Assembly (NCBI GenBank): GCA_020853525.1
Contig: JADYYS010000039.1
Coordinates: forward strand, 1 to 64,000
DNA from: Ardenticatenales bacterium
GTDB lineage: Bacteria > Chloroflexota > Anaerolineae > Epilineales > Epilineaceae
DNA: 64,000 nucleotides
Direction of reading: 5' to 3'
Of this stretch, positions 20,350-29,661 are shown in pieces. The notes beneath the pieces are model-generated. The model saw only the letters and a list, made by a program, of their open reading frames with translations. It was not told where the DNA came from and did not search any database. Within the stretch, counting starts at the first letter, position 1. Every line of letters starts with the position of its first letter. Both the position numbers and the translations under genes were made by a program.

Positions 20350-23223
20350 ATGGGCCAGCAACGGACAGGGCGATCGGAGCGGCACCCGGGAGGCGACGAC
20401 ATCGCCTGGGAAATCGACGGCGAGCGTTCGATCCCGCGCTGGGCGGACAGCGACGGCGATGTGGGTGATGCGAGCCGCCGGTGGGGGCCTTCGGGCGAGG
20501 CGGCCCACATCGAGGACGGCGGCGATGGAGTCGGCGGCGGCGGCGGCGACAACCAGGCGCGTGCCGATTCGGCTGAGCGCCTCCGCCGCTGGTCGACACG
20601 CGCGGCCGGCGCAGCTCTCGCCGTCCTCGTCCTCTTCGGCCTGGTGCGCGCTTATCGCGGCGACCGGACGCACAGGCTGATCCAGCGCGACGTCCAGCAC
20701 GTGGTACAGCTGGAGGCCGAAGCACTGGCCGAAGGAGACCGCGAGCTGTACATGAGCCTGCAGGATGAGCGCCGACGCCGCATCCTTCGGCGCCCCGACC
20801 GGGCGGCGGACGAGCGGCGCACGATCGGTCCGTTCCCGGGCGCCTACTTCACCGACGACCCGCCCGTGGTGGTGGAAATCGAGGTTTCCGCCAAGGACAG
20901 CGCACACGCCGTCGAGGCTGTGACGGCCACGGTCCGCGTGGCAGCGACGGACGGGGCGAAGGTGGGCCGGTTCGAGCAGTTGCGGCGGATGGTTCACGAC
21001 GCGGACGGCCGGTGGCGCCATGCGGTGTCACCCGAGGCCGATCCCCGCCCCGAGGTCGATCGCTTCGTCTCCTCCCGCATCCATGCCGCGTTCCCTGCGG
21101 CGGACGGCCCGGAGCTGCGGCCGTTGCTCGCCGCCGCCAACGATGCCGTCGAGTCATACTGCGCCGAACAGAATCGGTGCACCGGACGGGCCCGGTTCGC
21201 GTTCGGCGTGGTCGACAACCAGGCGGCGGACGTCGCGCTGCGCTTGGCGGCACCGTCCGAGCTGACGGCATGGCGTCCGGCGGACGATACGGCGCGCGAT
21301 CTCCTCACGTTCGGCATCGCACGAGCGGCCGTGCTGCGGCTGGACCATGTCTTCAGCGGCAGGGTTCGCCCGGACGGAACCACGGACGGCGCCCAACCGA
21401 ACTGGACGATCGTCACGGCGCTCGTCGACGCGTCGATCGCGGCCCATCTCGACCGTTCGACGATCGATCTGTTGGCCGCCAACACCACCGCTAGCGCTTC
21501 CGGGCTGACGCTCTGGCACTTCGAACGGCCGGTCGAGCGGCCGGACTGGAACAACACCGACCTCCTCGGCTTTCAGAACGCGCTGCTCCGCCGTGAACTG
21601 ACGATCGCCGCCCGGAGCTTCGCGGCGACCACACGGCTCGAATCGCCGGAACGGTTGAAGGCCATCACCGTCCGCTGGCCCGAGGAGCTCTCGGCCGGAC
21701 GTGGCGACTGGCTGTCGTCCGCCTCCATCGAGCGGGACTTCGGCCCCGGCGGGCTGAACGCCCTTCTGGGCTGGCCGACGCACCAGGCGCCGTTCATCGC
21801 CGACGGTGCAACCGTGATGAAGTGCGACGGCGGGGCGCAGTACGTGGTGTCACGCAGCGGCGGGGTCCGCGACTTGTCGATGCTCGCGTGCGACGGCGGC
21901 CACGTAACGGACGCCGCGTGGAGCCCGGACGGCACGATGCTGGCAGTGGCCTGTGTCGGCCGGGCAAGTGATACGGATCCGCTGAGCAGCGCCATGCTGC
22001 CGTCCTCGCTTGCGCTTGTCCGGCTGGATGCCGCACGGGGTGGGTGGTGGGCGGCCGCGACGCCGCTGCCCGACCGTTCAACGGCAGGGATGCAGCCGAT
22101 GCGGCTCGACTGGGCGCCGGATGCTCGCCACATCGCCTGGGGCGCCCTCATATGGACGGAGGGAGAGCAGGACGCCGTGGCGAGGGTCGGTGTGGTGGCG
22201 GTCGATCCGGCGGCCGACGATCCTTGGACGCATGTGGAGGCAGCGTGGATCGAAGTACCGTCCGGCGATCCGGCAGCGCCCGATGCGGCGGACCCACTGT
22301 TCGAACCCGCGCCGGGCGGCACGCGGCCTCGTTGGTCCCCGGACGGTCGGACCGTGGCGTTCATGGGACGTGCCGGCAAGATCGCCGTGCTGCCCGCCGG
22401 AGGACAGGCGCTGCGGATCGTCGATGGGATGGCGATGGCATGGTCACCCGACGGGACGCGCGTCGCGGTCGTGGCTCTCGTCGCCAACGATCCGACGCCG
22501 AGCGAAGACGCGTTCTCAGCGCACGTTCTCGACGCGGCGACGTGGACGGAGCGCGACTCGATTCGCTTCGATCGTGCATCGCTCGCGCGTGCTGCGGGCG
22601 GATTGTCCGGCGGACGGCCATTGAACGTCCGTGCGGTTCTCGACGTCGCGTGGTCGGACGACGGTCAATTGCTGAGCACGGCGTTCCAGACGGATGCACG
22701 GTGCGGCAACGGCACCGATTGCGTCGACGCGGTCGCGTGGCAGCCGGGCACGACGACGCTGCGGGCAGTTCGCAACGCCCCCCAGTTGCAGGACGGCTCG
22801 TGGCGCTGGGAGTGGCAGGCCGGCTGGGTGTCCGGCAGCCACTCCCTGGCGGTGTTCGTGGCCGGCGAGAGCTGGCCGGGACGCGTGTCGGCGGTCGCCG
22901 GCGAGGCACCGTCGGGCGCATGGAACGCGCCGTTCCGCCCGGGCGATGGCCAAGCCGACATCGACGCCGAGGTTGCGTTCGTCATCGATGCCGACACGGG
23001 CGACGTGAGAAGCGTGCCGCGCTCCGAGAGCCGCACGCTCGCGACGCTCCTGCCCGACTACTCGCCCGACGGCCGGTGGCACGTTCGACGCGACCCGATG
23101 TGGCGCCTGATCGTCGAGCCGGTGGACGGGATCGGCGGGTTCCGCGAGGAGGATCCGGACTCCGGGTGGCGGTTCAATCGGCCGTTCTGTTCGCCCTATC
23201 TGGCGTGGAGTGCAGGGCGGTAG
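20350..23223 (+). CDS. Membrane-anchored beta-propeller protein (TolB/PD40-like repeats)
   Basis: 957 residues. I chose the ATG at 20350 because GGAGGAGCGAGGG lies directly before it and the upstream frame overlaps rsmA. The first 80 residues are polar and acidic. One transmembrane helix is at about 84-101 (AAGAALAVLVLFGLVRA), giving a type II-like anchor. Residues about 525-950 hold six propeller blades marked by WSPDGTMLAV, WAPDARHIAW, WSPDGRTVAF, WSPDGTRVAV, WSDDGQLLST and YSPDGRWHV. The middle region (about 105-520) has no recognised domain. Function unknown; the layout suggests an extracytoplasmic sensor or binding role. Confidence 0.75.
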   Translation: MGQQRTGRSERHPGGDDIAWEIDGERSIPRWADSDGDVGDASRRWGPSGEAAHIEDGGDGVGGGGGDNQARADSAERLRRWSTRAAGAALAVLVLFGLVRAYRGDRTHRLIQRDVQHVVQLEAEALAEGDRELYMSLQDERRRRILRRPDRAADERRTIGPFPGAYFTDDPPVVVEIEVSAKDSAHAVEAVTATVRVAATDGAKVGRFEQLRRMVHDADGRWRHAVSPEADPRPEVDRFVSSRIHAAFPAADGPELRPLLAAANDAVESYCAEQNRCTGRARFAFGVVDNQAADVALRLAAPSELTAWRPADDTARDLLTFGIARAAVLRLDHVFSGRVRPDGTTDGAQPNWTIVTALVDASIAAHLDRSTIDLLAANTTASASGLTLWHFERPVERPDWNNTDLLGFQNALLRRELTIAARSFAATTRLESPERLKAITVRWPEELSAGRGDWLSSASIERDFGPGGLNALLGWPTHQAPFIADGATVMKCDGGAQYVVSRSGGVRDLSMLACDGGHVTDAAWSPDGTMLAVACVGRASDTDPLSSAMLPSSLALVRLDAARGGWWAAATPLPDRSTAGMQPMRLDWAPDARHIAWGALIWTEGEQDAVARVGVVAVDPAADDPWTHVEAAWIEVPSGDPAAPDAADPLFEPAPGGTRPRWSPDGRTVAFMGRAGKIAVLPAGGQALRIVDGMAMAWSPDGTRVAVVALVANDPTPSEDAFSAHVLDAATWTERDSIRFDRASLARAAGGLSGGRPLNVRAVLDVAWSDDGQLLSTAFQTDARCGNGTDCVDAVAWQPGTTTLRAVRNAPQLQDGSWRWEWQAGWVSGSHSLAVFVAGESWPGRVSAVAGEAPSGAWNAPFRPGDGQADIDAEVAFVIDADTGDVRSVPRSESRTLATLLPDYSPDGRWHVRRDPMWRLIVEPVDGIGGFREEDPDSGWRFNRPFCSPYLAWSAGR

Positions 23224-23246
23224 CCGCCGGCATCGATGTTCGGCGC

Positions 23247-23283
23247 ACACGGGGGGACGGTGTCGATCCGTCACCCGCCGTGT
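23247..23283. terminator. Candidate bidirectional terminator between convergent genes
   Basis: A hairpin of about 14 bp with two single-base bulges: the left arm (23247-23260) begins ACACGG and ends GACGG, the loop is TGTCGAT, and the right arm (23268-23283) begins CCGTC and ends CCGTGT. It lies between the 3' ends of the propeller gene (plus) and tsaD (minus). No T tract is present. Confidence 0.45.
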
Positions 23284-23286
23284 CGC

Positions 23287-24555
23287 TCAGGCCAATCCCC
23301 AGTCCGCCCGAACGTCGATGCCCAGCCCATCCCCGGCCGCCCCCCGCTCCCACGCAAACCACCCCGCCGCCGCGATCATCGCCGCGTTGTCCGTGCACAG
23401 GGCCAGCGGCGGGAACAGGACCGGTACGTCGAACGCGGTGGCCAGCGCGGCGCGCAGGGTGCTGTTCGCGCTGACGCCGCCCGACACGGCGATCGCGCGC
23501 GCGTGGTGCTCGGCGACCGCCCGCCGCAGCCGCTCGACGACGGCGCGTACGACGGCGGCCTGGAAGGACGCGGCGAGGTCGGCGACGGGAAGGGGGGCGG
23601 CCGCCGCGGGCGGTACCGCAAGCGATGCCGCAGGCGTTGCCCCAGGCGTTGCGTGACCGGTGCCGAAGACGTCCGTGCCCGCCGCACCGCCCAAGCGATC
23701 GGCTGGGCCGGCCGACAACTGCGCGACGCGGCGGGCCAGGGCCGACTTCAGCCCGCTGAAGCTCCAGTCGCCGTCGTCGGTCCGGGCGACGGGCAGCGGG
23801 AAGCGCGCCGGATCACCGCCTTCGGCGGCGCGTTGGATGGCGGGACCGCCCGGATAGCCGAGGCCGAGGATGCGGGCGGCCTTGTCGAATGCCTCGCCGG
23901 CCGCGTCGTCGCGCGTGGCCGCCAGGAGCGTCATGTCGTCGAGGGCACGGACCCGGAAGAGGTGGGTATGACCACCGGAGACGATCAGGGCGAGGTGCGG
24001 GAGCGGTGGGGTCGGTAGCGTCGCGGGATCGACGTCGCCCCGCGGCCCGGCGTCGCCATCGACGGCTACCGCGTCCGCGCCGACGACTTGCACGTCCCCG
24101 CGGCCGATCCGGCTGCCCGCGGGTCGTTCATGTAGGACGCCGCCCGAGTGCAGCCAGTTGGAGGCCAGATGACCGGCCAGGTGGTTCACGGCGATGAGCG
24201 GCTTGCCGGTGGCGATCGCGAGGCCCTTGGCGGCGTTCGCGCCGACGAGCAGCGCACCGGCGAGGCCGGGGCCGGCCGTGACGGCGATGGCGGCGACGTC
24301 GGCCAACGTGATGCCCGCGTCCAGCAGCGCCGTCTCGATCACGGGCACGATGTCGCGGACGTGCTGGCGGCTGGCGACCTCGGGGAAGACGCCGCCGTAC
24401 GGGGCGTGCAGCATCGCCTGGCTGGCGACGACGTTCGACCACACGACGCGGCCCGCCTCGACGACGGCGGCGGCCGTCTCATCGCACGACGTCTCGATGC
24501 CGAGGATCAGGCGAGATCCGTGCACGTGCCCAGACACGCCGAGCGGGACGCTCAT
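23287..24555 (-). CDS. tsaD: tRNA N6-adenosine threonylcarbamoyltransferase
   Basis: 422 residues (usual about 340). Transfers threonylcarbamoyl to A37 of ANN-decoding tRNAs together with TsaB/TsaE. Metal-binding histidines His125 and His129 are in VNHLAGHLAS. The ASKHA motifs LGIETSCDETAAA, SGGHTHL and SGGVSANSTLR are intact. Extra length comes from two Ala/Asp/Pro-rich inserts, one after SNWLHSGG and one before VADLAASFQ. The start ATG at 24555 overlaps the PHP gene stop by four bases (ATGA); a GTG at 24525 (VHGSRLILGIE) is an alternative. Last gene of the lipA-PHP-tsaD operon. Confidence 0.95.
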   Translation of the reverse strand: MSVPLGVSGHVHGSRLILGIETSCDETAAAVVEAGRVVWSNVVASQAMLHAPYGGVFPEVASRQHVRDIVPVIETALLDAGITLADVAAIAVTAGPGLAGALLVGANAAKGLAIATGKPLIAVNHLAGHLASNWLHSGGVLHERPAGSRIGRGDVQVVGADAVAVDGDAGPRGDVDPATLPTPPLPHLALIVSGGHTHLFRVRALDDMTLLAATRDDAAGEAFDKAARILGLGYPGGPAIQRAAEGGDPARFPLPVARTDDGDWSFSGLKSALARRVAQLSAGPADRLGGAAGTDVFGTGHATPGATPAASLAVPPAAAAPLPVADLAASFQAAVVRAVVERLRRAVAEHHARAIAVSGGVSANSTLRAALATAFDVPVLFPPLALCTDNAAMIAAAGWFAWERGAAGDGLGIDVRADWGLA

Positions 24556-25418
24556 GCGCGGGCCTTCGGCCGGTTCCCCGGCACCGGGCCCGCCGCCGCG
24601 CGCAGCCGCTCGACGGTGTCGTCGGGCACGCGCACCGCACCGAGCACGCTGCGCGGCCGGTGCGGACCGTGGAAGTCGCTGCCGCCGGACGGCACGAGCC
24701 CGAAGTGGTCGGCCAGCACGGCCAGCCAGCGGTTCACGCGGGCGGTGTAGCCGGTGTAGTAGCACTCGAGGCCGCCGAGGCCGGCGTCGGCGAGCGGTCC
24801 GAGCATCGTCCGCAGCCGCTTGGGGTCGGACCACGGGTTGCCGGGCGGGGTCGGATGGGCTAGGACGGGCACGCCGCCGGCGGCGCGGATGGCCGCGCAC
24901 GCTTCGGCCGGCGAGAGGCGGTAGCGCCCGACGTGGGCGGGGCGGCCGGCGCCGAGGTAGCGGCGGAACGCGTCGGAAACGTCCTCCGCCCAGCCGATGC
25001 CGACGAGCGCACGCGCCACGTGCGGCCGGCCGATCGCGCCGCCGTCGGACAGGGCCAGGACGTCGTCGATGGCGAGCGGGGCGCCGGCGGCGCGCAGGCG
25101 CTCGACGATGGCCACGGCGCGGACGTGGCGGTGGGCGCGGATCGTCTCGAGGAGGGCCTGGAACGGCGCATCGGCGACATCGACGAAGTAACCGAGGATG
25201 TCGTGCTCCCCGCGCTCGTCCTCCGTGCCGAGCTCGACGCCGGCGATCAGCGTGATCCCGTGCGCCCCGGCGGCGGCCGCAGCCGGGGCGATGGCGTCCG
25301 TCGTGTCGTGGTCGGTGATCGCCAGCGTGCGCAGGCCGGCGACGGCGGCGTGGGCCACGAGTTCGGGGGGCGTGAGCGTGCCGTCGGAGGCGGTCGTGTG
25401 GGTGTGGAGGTCGATCAT
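24552..25418 (-). CDS. PHP-domain phosphoesterase (TrpH/RNase AM type)
   Basis: 288 residues, covering the whole PHP fold. Metal ligands are visible in [11 protein letters not shown] (His5, His7), [25 protein letters not shown] and GSDFHGPHR. Relatives hydrolyse 3',5'-nucleoside bisphosphates or trim 5' ends of RNA; which applies here is not decided. The start ATG at 25418 overlaps the lipA stop by four bases, and its own stop overlaps the tsaD start by four bases, so translation is probably coupled along the operon. Confidence 0.88.
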   Translation of the reverse strand: MIDLHTHTTASDGTLTPPELVAHAAVAGLRTLAITDHDTTDAIAPAAAAAGAHGITLIAGVELGTEDERGEHDILGYFVDVADAPFQALLETIRAHRHVRAVAIVERLRAAGAPLAIDDVLALSDGGAIGRPHVARALVGIGWAEDVSDAFRRYLGAGRPAHVGRYRLSPAEACAAIRAAGGVPVLAHPTPPGNPWSDPKRLRTMLGPLADAGLGGLECYYTGYTARVNRWLAVLADHFGLVPSGGSDFHGPHRPRSVLGAVRVPDDTVERLRAAAGPVPGNRPKARA

Positions 25419-26536
25419 GCCCCGGCGGCGTCGAAGAGCGTGATCTCGGCGGTCGCGGCGACGGGCGACGGATGCGCGCCTTCCTCCAACGAAGCCGGAG
25501 GCGCAACGATCGCGCCGTCCTCCGCCCCGACGCGGGCCAGATGGCGCAGCTCGGCGGCGGTGCGGCGCATCCCGTCGTGCGGGCTGCGCGCGGACAGGTG
25601 GGCCACCTGCTGTTCGGCGCGGTAGGAGCTGCGCACGAGCGGTCCGGCCTCGACCCAGCGCAGTCCGAGGGCAAGGCCGGTGTCGCGCAGGCGGTCGAAC
25701 TCGTCGGGGGACCAGTAGCGCATGATCGGCAGGTGGGCTTCGGTCGGGCGGAGGTACTGGCCGACGGTCAGGATGTCCACACCGACGGCCACGAGGTCGG
25801 CGACCAGCGTCTCGATCTCCGCCCAGGTCTCGCCGAGGCCGACCATGATGCCGGTCTTCGTGAGAACGGTCGGGTCCATCTCCTTGGCCCACCGCAGGAC
25901 ATCGAGCGAGCGCGGGTAGATGGCCTGCGGGCGGACGGTGCGATACAGGCGCGGGACGGTCTCCAGGTTGTGGTTCAGGATCTCGGGCCGCGCGTCCATG
26001 ACCACCTGCAGCGCCGCCCGATCGCCGCAGAAGTCCGGGATGAGCACCTCGATGGACGTGTGCGGCGCCAGCGCACGGCTGCGCGCAATCGAGCGGGCGA
26101 AGATCGCGGCGCCGCCGTCGGGCAGTTCGTCACGGTTCACCGACGTGATCACGCAGTGCGTCAGGTTAAGCTTCTCGATCGTCCGCGCCACGCGCTCGGG
26201 CTCGAGGACGTCGAACACGCCCGGTCGGCCCGTCTTGATCGCGCAGAAGCCGCACGACCGGGTGCACGTATCGCCCATGATCAGGAACGTCGCCGTCCCC
26301 GCCCCCCAGCACTCGCCGATGTTCGGGCAGCGCGCCTCCTCGCACACCGTGTGCAGGCCGTTGGACCGCATGAGCTGCTCGACCGCCCCGAACGTCTCGC
26401 CCCACGGCGCGCGGACCTTCAGCCACGGCGGACGGCGGTGGCGCAGCGGCAGCGGCCGGCCGTCGTCGGCGGTGAGGGCGGCGAGGTCGAGGTCGACGAG
26501 CGGGATGGGGTTGCGGGCGGGAGGCGGGGTGCTCAT
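25415..26536 (-). CDS. lipA: Lipoyl synthase
   Basis: 373 residues (usual about 290-320). Radical SAM enzyme inserting two sulfurs into the octanoyl chain on lipoyl proteins such as GcvH and E2 subunits. The auxiliary cluster cysteines are Cys65, Cys70 and Cys76 ([12 protein letters not shown]), the SAM cluster cysteines Cys91, Cys95 and Cys98 (CTRSCGFC), and the conserved RSSYRAEQ is near residue 302. About 60 residues beyond that motif are unusual for the family. The ATG at 26536 has no ribosome site; a -10 hexamer ends seven bases before it, suggesting a leaderless mRNA. First gene of the operon with PHP and tsaD. lipB is not nearby. Confidence 0.96.
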   Translation of the reverse strand: MSTPPPARNPIPLVDLDLAALTADDGRPLPLRHRRPPWLKVRAPWGETFGAVEQLMRSNGLHTVCEEARCPNIGECWGAGTATFLIMGDTCTRSCGFCAIKTGRPGVFDVLEPERVARTIEKLNLTHCVITSVNRDELPDGGAAIFARSIARSRALAPHTSIEVLIPDFCGDRAALQVVMDARPEILNHNLETVPRLYRTVRPQAIYPRSLDVLRWAKEMDPTVLTKTGIMVGLGETWAEIETLVADLVAVGVDILTVGQYLRPTEAHLPIMRYWSPDEFDRLRDTGLALGLRWVEAGPLVRSSYRAEQQVAHLSARSPHDGMRRTAAELRHLARVGAEDGAIVAPPASLEEGAHPSPVAATAEITLFDAAGA

Positions 26537-26542
26537 GGGGGG

Positions 26543-26572
26543 ATTATGGCGCCGCCGGGGTGGCAGGGCCAA
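26543..26572 (-). promoter_or_regulatory. Candidate leaderless promoter of lipA
   Basis: On the minus strand: TTGGCC (26572-26567), 18-bp spacer, CATAAT (26548-26543). Only six bases separate the -10 from the lipA ATG, so the predicted transcription start coincides with the start codon. Confidence 0.55.
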
Positions 26573-26735
26573 GCGGAGCCGAAGGGTTGGACACGCGGCG
26601 TGGACGGTCGGCCCACGTTCCCTTGGGACGTCGCGCAAGATCACATGCGTGCTTGGACCCCTTCAGCATGCATACATGGAGCAAAGACGCATGCCGACAT
26701 GGAGTGAGTCCCGATGCGTGCTTCAGCGTACGTTC

Positions 26736-26778
26736 CGATGCTTGCCACGCTTGCCACACGCGCCGCACGCAAGCATCG
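26736..26778. repeat. 10-bp perfect inverted repeat, 23-base loop
   Basis: CGATGCTTGC (26736-26745) and GCAAGCATCG (26769-26778) in the spacer upstream of the C39-like gene (ATG at 26813). The surrounding 26640-26735 also repeats short ATGC-rich words (ATGCGTGCTT twice). It may be an operator or leader hairpin; no family assigned. Confidence 0.45.
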
Positions 26779-26812
26779 TTGCCCCGGCAATTCTGCAGCC
26801 GCAAGGTGGCCC

Positions 26813-27625
26813 ATGGCCGGATCCACGAAGAAGACGGCATCGCCGGACGCACCCGCCGACGGGCAAGTCCGCCGCGGCGGCCCGGGCAAGGGCACATGGC
26901 TGTTCGTTCTGGCCGTCGGCTCGGCGGCGGTGTACCCGTGGTGGTCGATGCGCACGCCGGCATTCACGGCCGTCGACGATGCCGCCGTCCAGGTCGGCGA
27001 GCTGAAGGACCACCTGGCCCGCAGCGGCGAGCCCGCGCGCGTCGTGCAGGTGGACCTCGACGGCCATCCCAAGGTCTCGCAGTTCGACGACATCGACGCC
27101 TCACCGTCCGGCTACGGCCGGGTCGCCTGCGGCCCGATCGCGGCGGCCGTCGCGCTCGGGGGGGACGACTGGCCGGCGCTGCTGGCCGAGATCGTGGCGA
27201 CGGCCGGCGACGACTACGGTGCGCGCACCGGCATCCAGCCGGGGCCGTATGCGGCCGCGCTGCGGCGAACGTTCGGTTGGTGGAACGTCAAGGCGCGCGA
27301 TCGTACGACGTTGGGCGTTCTCTACGGCGCCCTGGCGTCCGACCGAATCGTCATCGTCGACCTCAAGGTCAACGACGATCGCGTGGTGCCGTCCGATCAG
27401 CCGCCCAACTACGCCCACTTCGCACGCGTGCTCGGCATCGACGTCCGCGAGGGCGAGATCTACCTCGACAACACGCTGCACGGCCCCTCCTACTGGACGG
27501 TGTCGCTCGAGGACTTCATGGCGGCGTGGCGGTTGCCGGAGACGAGCGCGTCGGTGGTTCTGGACGCGGAGGGGGCGGAGGGGGTGGATCGGTGGGCGGT
27601 GATCGTGGATGCGGGGTGGCCGTAG
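26813..27625 (+). CDS. Membrane-anchored C39-like (papain-fold) protein
   Basis: 270 residues. I chose the ATG at 26813 with AAGGTGG just upstream. A single transmembrane segment (TWLFVLAVGSAAVYPWW) is at about 28-44. The rest resembles a C39-like peptidase: candidate cysteine in YGRVACGPIAAAVAL, candidate histidine in YAHFARVLGID, and candidate Asp/Asn in EIYLDNTL, in the expected Cys-His-Asp order. No ABC transporter or double-glycine substrate is adjacent. It could be an exported cysteine peptidase or a catalytically altered relative. Its 3' end faces moaE. Confidence 0.6.
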   Translation: MAGSTKKTASPDAPADGQVRRGGPGKGTWLFVLAVGSAAVYPWWSMRTPAFTAVDDAAVQVGELKDHLARSGEPARVVQVDLDGHPKVSQFDDIDASPSGYGRVACGPIAAAVALGGDDWPALLAEIVATAGDDYGARTGIQPGPYAAALRRTFGWWNVKARDRTTLGVLYGALASDRIVIVDLKVNDDRVVPSDQPPNYAHFARVLGIDVREGEIYLDNTLHGPSYWTVSLEDFMAAWRLPETSASVVLDAEGAEGVDRWAVIVDAGWP

Positions 27626-27711
27626 TGCGCAGGCGTCCCCGCGAGCCGGACTCGACTCGGCAACGGACTCCGACCTTCAACGCGTGAACGACGATCCGAT
27701 CAGCCCGCCGA

Positions 27712-28212
27712 TCAGCCCGCCCCCTCCATCGCCTGCCCCGCCACCCAGGCCGACGCACCGCCCCCGGCCCACACGTCCTTCTTCCAGATCGGTACCGTCG
27801 TCTTCAACGTATCGATCACCCACCTGCACGCCTCGAACGCCTCCGCCCGATGCGCCGCCGACACGGCGATGACGACGGATGCGCGGCCGATGTCGACGCG
27901 CCCGGTACGGTGCACCACGGCCGCCTGCGCGCCCGCCCCCGCCCAGCGCTCCGCCACGCCGTCGACGAGCGCCTGCAGCGCCGGCAGCGCCATCTCGTCG
28001 AACGCCTCGTACTCGAGCCAGTCGATCGGCCGGCCGTCCGTGTTGTCGCGCGTCACGCCGAGAAACGTCACGATGGCCCCGGCGCCGGGGCGGGCGACGA
28101 GCGCCTCGACGGCGCGCGGGTCGATGTCGGCGTCGGTCAGGGCCGCGCGGGCGACCTTCATGTCCACGCCGCCCGCGTCGTCTTCGACGTTCACGTTCGC
28201 ATCCGCAGCCAT
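27712..28212 (-). CDS. moaE: Molybdopterin synthase catalytic subunit
   Basis: 166 residues. MoaE converts precursor Z to molybdopterin with thiocarboxylated MoaD. The core GAIVTFLGVTRD, LEYEAFDEMAL, VVHRTGRVDIG and the C-terminal PIWKKDVW (with the catalytic lysine pair) are clear. It follows moaD by nine bases. The tail after KKDVW is Ala/Gly-rich. The N-terminal 15 residues before MKVARAALTD are acidic and may be an over-extended start. Confidence 0.94.
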   Translation of the reverse strand: MAADANVNVEDDAGGVDMKVARAALTDADIDPRAVEALVARPGAGAIVTFLGVTRDNTDGRPIDWLEYEAFDEMALPALQALVDGVAERWAGAGAQAAVVHRTGRVDIGRASVVIAVSAAHRAEAFEACRWVIDTLKTTVPIWKKDVWAGGGASAWVAGQAMEGAG

Positions 28213-28221
28213 GCCCGGCCG

Positions 28222-28470
28222 CTAACCGCCGCTGACCGGCGGCAGATATGCGACCTCGTCGCCCGGCGCGAGCACGTGCTCGAAGCGAGCGAGGACGGCA
28301 TTGACGGCCGCGGCCGGCGGCAACTTCGACAGCGCAGGGTGGTCGCCGACGAGTTCGGCCCACAGGGCGCCGACCGTCAAGGGTCGGCCGTCCGGCCCGA
28401 CGGCCGATCGCGTCAGCTCCGCCCGTCCGGCCGCATCGCGATAGGCGGCAAACAGGCGCACGGACACCAT
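28222..28470 (-). CDS. moaD: Molybdopterin synthase sulfur carrier subunit
   Basis: 82 residues from the ATG at 28470, beginning MVSVRLFAAYRDAAG as usual for MoaD. The beta-grasp fold ends in VAYLPPVSGG, with the C-terminal Gly-Gly needed for thiocarboxylation. An in-frame ATG at 28503 would add 11 residues and overlap the MBL gene by 14 bases; neither start has a strong ribosome site. It lies between the MBL hydrolase and moaE in one transcription direction. Confidence 0.93.
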   Translation of the reverse strand: MVSVRLFAAYRDAAGRAELTRSAVGPDGRPLTVGALWAELVGDHPALSKLPPAAAVNAVLARFEHVLAPGDEVAYLPPVSGG

Positions 28471-28489
28471 CGGCGGCCGCCGGGTACCC

Positions 28490-29167
28490 TCACCGAGCGG
28501 CATGGTGCGCCAGCCAGTCCAACACGAACGGGTTCGATCGCCGCTCTCGCCCGACCGTCGTCGCCGGGCCGTGGCCGCTGAAGAGGACCGTCGCGTCGTC
28601 GAGCGTCAGGATCTGCTCTTCGATCGACTGCAGCAGCTGCGCGTAGTCGCCGCCCGGCAGGTCGGTGCGGCCGATGGATCCCAGGAAGATCACGTCGCCG
28701 CAGAACGCCACGGGGGCCGTGACGCCCTCGTACGCGACGTCGGGTCCGACGAACGTGACGTGGCCGGGGGCGTGGCCGGGCGTGTCGCGGACGGTGAACG
28801 CGTACCGGCCAACGGAGACCGTGTCGCCCGCCGCCAGCAGCCCCTGCACGGTCGGCACTTCCACCGGCGGCATGCCGAAGCGATCCGCCTGCACGGGCAG
28901 GCCGACGAGTATCGGCACTGCCTCCGGGTGCAGGAGGAACGGTGCGCCCGTCCGCCGCTGCAACTCGGCCACGCCGGCCATGTGGTCGATGTGGCTGTGC
29001 GTACCCCAGATCTGCGTGATCCGAACCCCCCGCAGCTCGGCCGTGCGAAGCACCTCGTCGATCCGGCCGCCGGGGTCGATGACGACGGCCTCGCCGGCCG
29101 CGTCGCCGACGAGGTAGGTGTTCTCGGCGAAGGGTGGGCAGACGAACGTGTCCAGGAGGAAAGTCAT
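28490..29167 (-). CDS. Metallo-beta-lactamase-fold hydrolase (glyoxalase II-like)
   Basis: 225 residues covering a complete MBL fold. Zinc ligands are in THSHIDHMAG, TPGHAPGH and FCGDVIF, with the final SGHG. This pattern matches the glyoxalase II-like group, but Ser replaces the first of the usual THxHxDH spacer residues, and substrate cannot be fixed. The ATG at 29167 has TATAAT seven bases upstream and no ribosome site, again suggesting a leaderless transcript. moaD and moaE follow on the same strand. Confidence 0.88.
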   Translation of the reverse strand: MTFLLDTFVCPPFAENTYLVGDAAGEAVVIDPGGRIDEVLRTAELRGVRITQIWGTHSHIDHMAGVAELQRRTGAPFLLHPEAVPILVGLPVQADRFGMPPVEVPTVQGLLAAGDTVSVGRYAFTVRDTPGHAPGHVTFVGPDVAYEGVTAPVAFCGDVIFLGSIGRTDLPGGDYAQLLQSIEEQILTLDDATVLFSGHGPATTVGRERRSNPFVLDWLAHHAAR

Positions 29168-29174
29168 GAGGCGA

Positions 29175-29180
29175 TTATAG
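29175..29180 (-). promoter_or_regulatory. TATAAT -10 element giving a leaderless MBL transcript
   Basis: A perfect TATAAT on the minus strand ends seven bases before the MBL start codon. No good -35 hexamer is seen, so the promoter may rely on an extended -10 or an activator. Confidence 0.5.
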
Positions 29181-29206
29181 CCGCCGGTGCACCCGGGAAT
29201 CGTCGA

Positions 29207-29653
29207 TCACGGCACGCTGCCGCCACCCTGTCCCGTGACGGACGCGACGATCTCGAACGCCCGCGCGAGCATCGCGACGAGGAACGACGCGATGGCCACC
29301 GAGAACAGCGGGATGAACGTCAGCTTCGCCTCGGCAGCCGCCGTCTCGGGATAGGCTTCCACCCACGCCCGGCCGTACAGGACACGCTGCGCAAGCCGTC
29401 GGACACGCGGCGCGGTGAAGACGCCGATGACGATGCTGTAGACGAGAAGCGTCCACACGGCGGACACGATGCGAAAGCCGAGCAACGAGCCCGCGAAGAA
29501 CGTCGCAAACCACAGCGCGTGCCGCCCGATCGACCGCGGCGCCGGCGGCCCGCTCGATCGGCCACGCAGCATGGCGTACAACGGCACCCCGGCCATGATG
29601 CTGGCGGCGATGACCGGATAGAACGATGGGAAGCCGTTGCCGTCCGCGAACAC
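29207..29653 (-). CDS. Small integral membrane protein of unknown family
   Basis: 148 residues from a GTG at 29653 with TAGGAG six bases upstream; the start lies eight bases after the stop of the endonuclease IV-like gene. Hydrophobic segments are at about 8-25 (SFYPVIAASIMAGVPLYAM), 44-62 (LWFATFFAGSLLGFRIV), 65-80 (VWTLLVYSIVIGVFT) and 112-130 (FIPLFSVAIASFLVAML). Four helices are probable, with a charged loop RVRRLAQRVLYGRAWVEAYPE. No family recognised. Confidence 0.65.
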   Translation of the reverse strand: MFADGNGFPSFYPVIAASIMAGVPLYAMLRGRSSGPPAPRSIGRHALWFATFFAGSLLGFRIVSAVWTLLVYSIVIGVFTAPRVRRLAQRVLYGRAWVEAYPETAAAEAKLTFIPLFSVAIASFLVAMLARAFEIVASVTGQGGGSVP

Positions 29654-29661
29654 GTCCGCTC

